From: an uncultured Lachnospiraceae bacterium
Lineage (GTDB): Bacteria; Bacillota; Clostridia; Lachnospirales; Lachnospiraceae
Assembly (NCBI GenBank): GCA_902783095.1
Contig: CACZPX010000230.1
Span: 1 to 5,381 of the forward strand
Reading direction: 5' to 3'
DNA: 5,381 bases
This document shows positions 4,770 through 5,381 of the stretch, one piece after another (the stretch's first letter is position 1; each line of letters starts with the position of its first letter). The notes under the pieces are model-generated. The model was not told where the DNA came from. It was given only the letters and a program-made list of their open reading frames with translations, and made no database searches. The position numbers and the translations under genes were made by a program.

Positions 4770-5381
4770 ATGACAACCCCTGCAACCACCAAAAAACCCA
4801 TCACCAACAAGATCCTCTGGATCTTTGCCGTCGGCCAGTTTGGCTGGAGCCTGCTGTCCGGCATCATCTCCACCTGGCTGGTGCACCTGTATACCGGCGT
4901 GCACACCGCGGGCGACACCAACGGCATCTTTGGCCAGTTCATCACGCAGAGCCCTATCCTGGCCTCCGTGACGCTGTTCGGCCTGATCACGGCCGTGGGG
5001 CGTCTGTTTGACGCCGTGACCGACCCGCTGGTGGCCAGCTGGTCCGACCGCGCCAACTTTAAGGGCGGCCGGCGCATTCCCTTTATGAAGGCGATCGCCA
5101 TCCCGTTCGCGCTCTGCACCGTGGCCGTGTTCGTGCTGCCGCAGACCGCTTCCGTGGCGGCGAACAACACCATCATCTTCGTGCTGCTGATGCTGTTCTA
5201 CCTGTTCATGACCATCTACTGCACGCCGTACAACGCGCTGATCGCGGAGCTGGGCGACACGCAGGAACACCGCATCAACGTGTCCACCTACATCTCCTTC
5301 ACCTACATCGCGGGCTTTTCCATCGCCACCTTCGTTCCGTCTCTGGCAGGTATGCTGGAGGGCATGGCGGGCAGTCAGGAA
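4770..5381 (+). CDS. GPH/MelB-family sugar:cation symporter (MFS), N-terminal fragment
   Basis: The frame stays open to the window edge, giving the first 204 residues of an expected 450-500. It belongs to the glycoside-pentoside-hexuronide:cation symporter group of the major facilitator superfamily, inner-membrane carriers that import sugars with Na+ or H+. Five likely membrane helices are visible at about 14-40, 62-86, 106-124, 134-157 and 172-196. The family signature GRLFDAVTDPLVASWSDR (77-94) carries the two aspartates (D81, D85) at the positions of the cation-site aspartates D55 and D59 in MelB, followed by the DR of the helix 2-3 loop. The YCTPYNALIAELG segment (150-162) matches the second family motif in helix 4. 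The substrate cannot be told from this half. It is preceded by the GT-like gene on the same strand. The extra loop at 41-60 between helices 1 and 2 is fairly long. Confidence 0.92.
   Translation, partial: MTTPATTKKPITNKILWIFAVGQFGWSLLSGIISTWLVHLYTGVHTAGDTNGIFGQFITQSPILASVTLFGLITAVGRLFDAVTDPLVASWSDRANFKGGRRIPFMKAIAIPFALCTVAVFVLPQTASVAANNTIIFVLLMLFYLFMTIYCTPYNALIAELGDTQEHRINVSTYISFTYIAGFSIATFVPSLAGMLEGMAGSQE

Noticed and set aside
4521..5270. Long minus-strand open frame across the repeat cluster and the symporter gene.
   Set aside because: It is low-complexity His/Gln/Arg-rich and lies antisense to a frame with clear membrane helices and GPH motifs. It also runs through the repeat cluster.

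Overview
The window looks like a chromosomal segment of a GC-rich member of the Bacillota, most likely a Clostridia-type anaerobe. The evidence is the AGGAG-type ribosome binding sites, rho-independent terminators with T-tracts, codon use dominated by G/C third positions, and Clostridia-like versions of release factor 2 and uracil phosphoribosyltransferase. No species can be named from the sequence alone.

Layout: (1) 1-312 is the C-terminal end of prfB (release factor 2), closed by a strong terminator at 325-355. (2) 476-1396 is an ADP-ribosylglycohydrolase of the DraG type. (3) 1493-2122 is a TetR/AcrR-family regulator, probably with a TTG start. It has its own promoter and a 9-bp inverted repeat at the predicted transcript start. 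(4) 2142-2280 is the tail-to-tail space between tetR and upp. It is filled by two abutting palindromes: a 43-bp-arm hairpin with a GAAA loop that looks like a mobile or REP-type palindromic element, and a 21-bp-arm bidirectional terminator. (5) 2288-2920 on the minus strand is upp (uracil phosphoribosyltransferase, pyrimidine salvage). Its promoter has a palindrome filling the -35/-10 spacer. (6) 3132-4607 is a 491-residue protein that looks like a diverged GT-B/GT28-like glycosyltransferase of unknown substrate. It is divergent from upp and has an extended -10 promoter and a foldable leader. (7) 4620-4735 is an intergenic cluster of three copies of a TGTCATCCTGA-type repeat. (8) 4770 to the window end is the N-terminal 204 residues of a GPH/MelB-type sugar:cation symporter.

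Most of the window is housekeeping (translation termination, uracil salvage) mixed with accessory genes. The two pairs that might act together are the ADP-ribosylglycohydrolase with the TetR regulator, and the glycosyltransferase-like protein with the sugar symporter. Both links rest only on order and strand. No complete transposase, CRISPR array, tRNA or rRNA was seen. The strongest unexplained signals are the 90-nt palindrome at 2142-2231, the uncharacterised GT-like protein, the dispersed-type repeat cluster, and a consistent avoidance of CTG for leucine before AAN codons.
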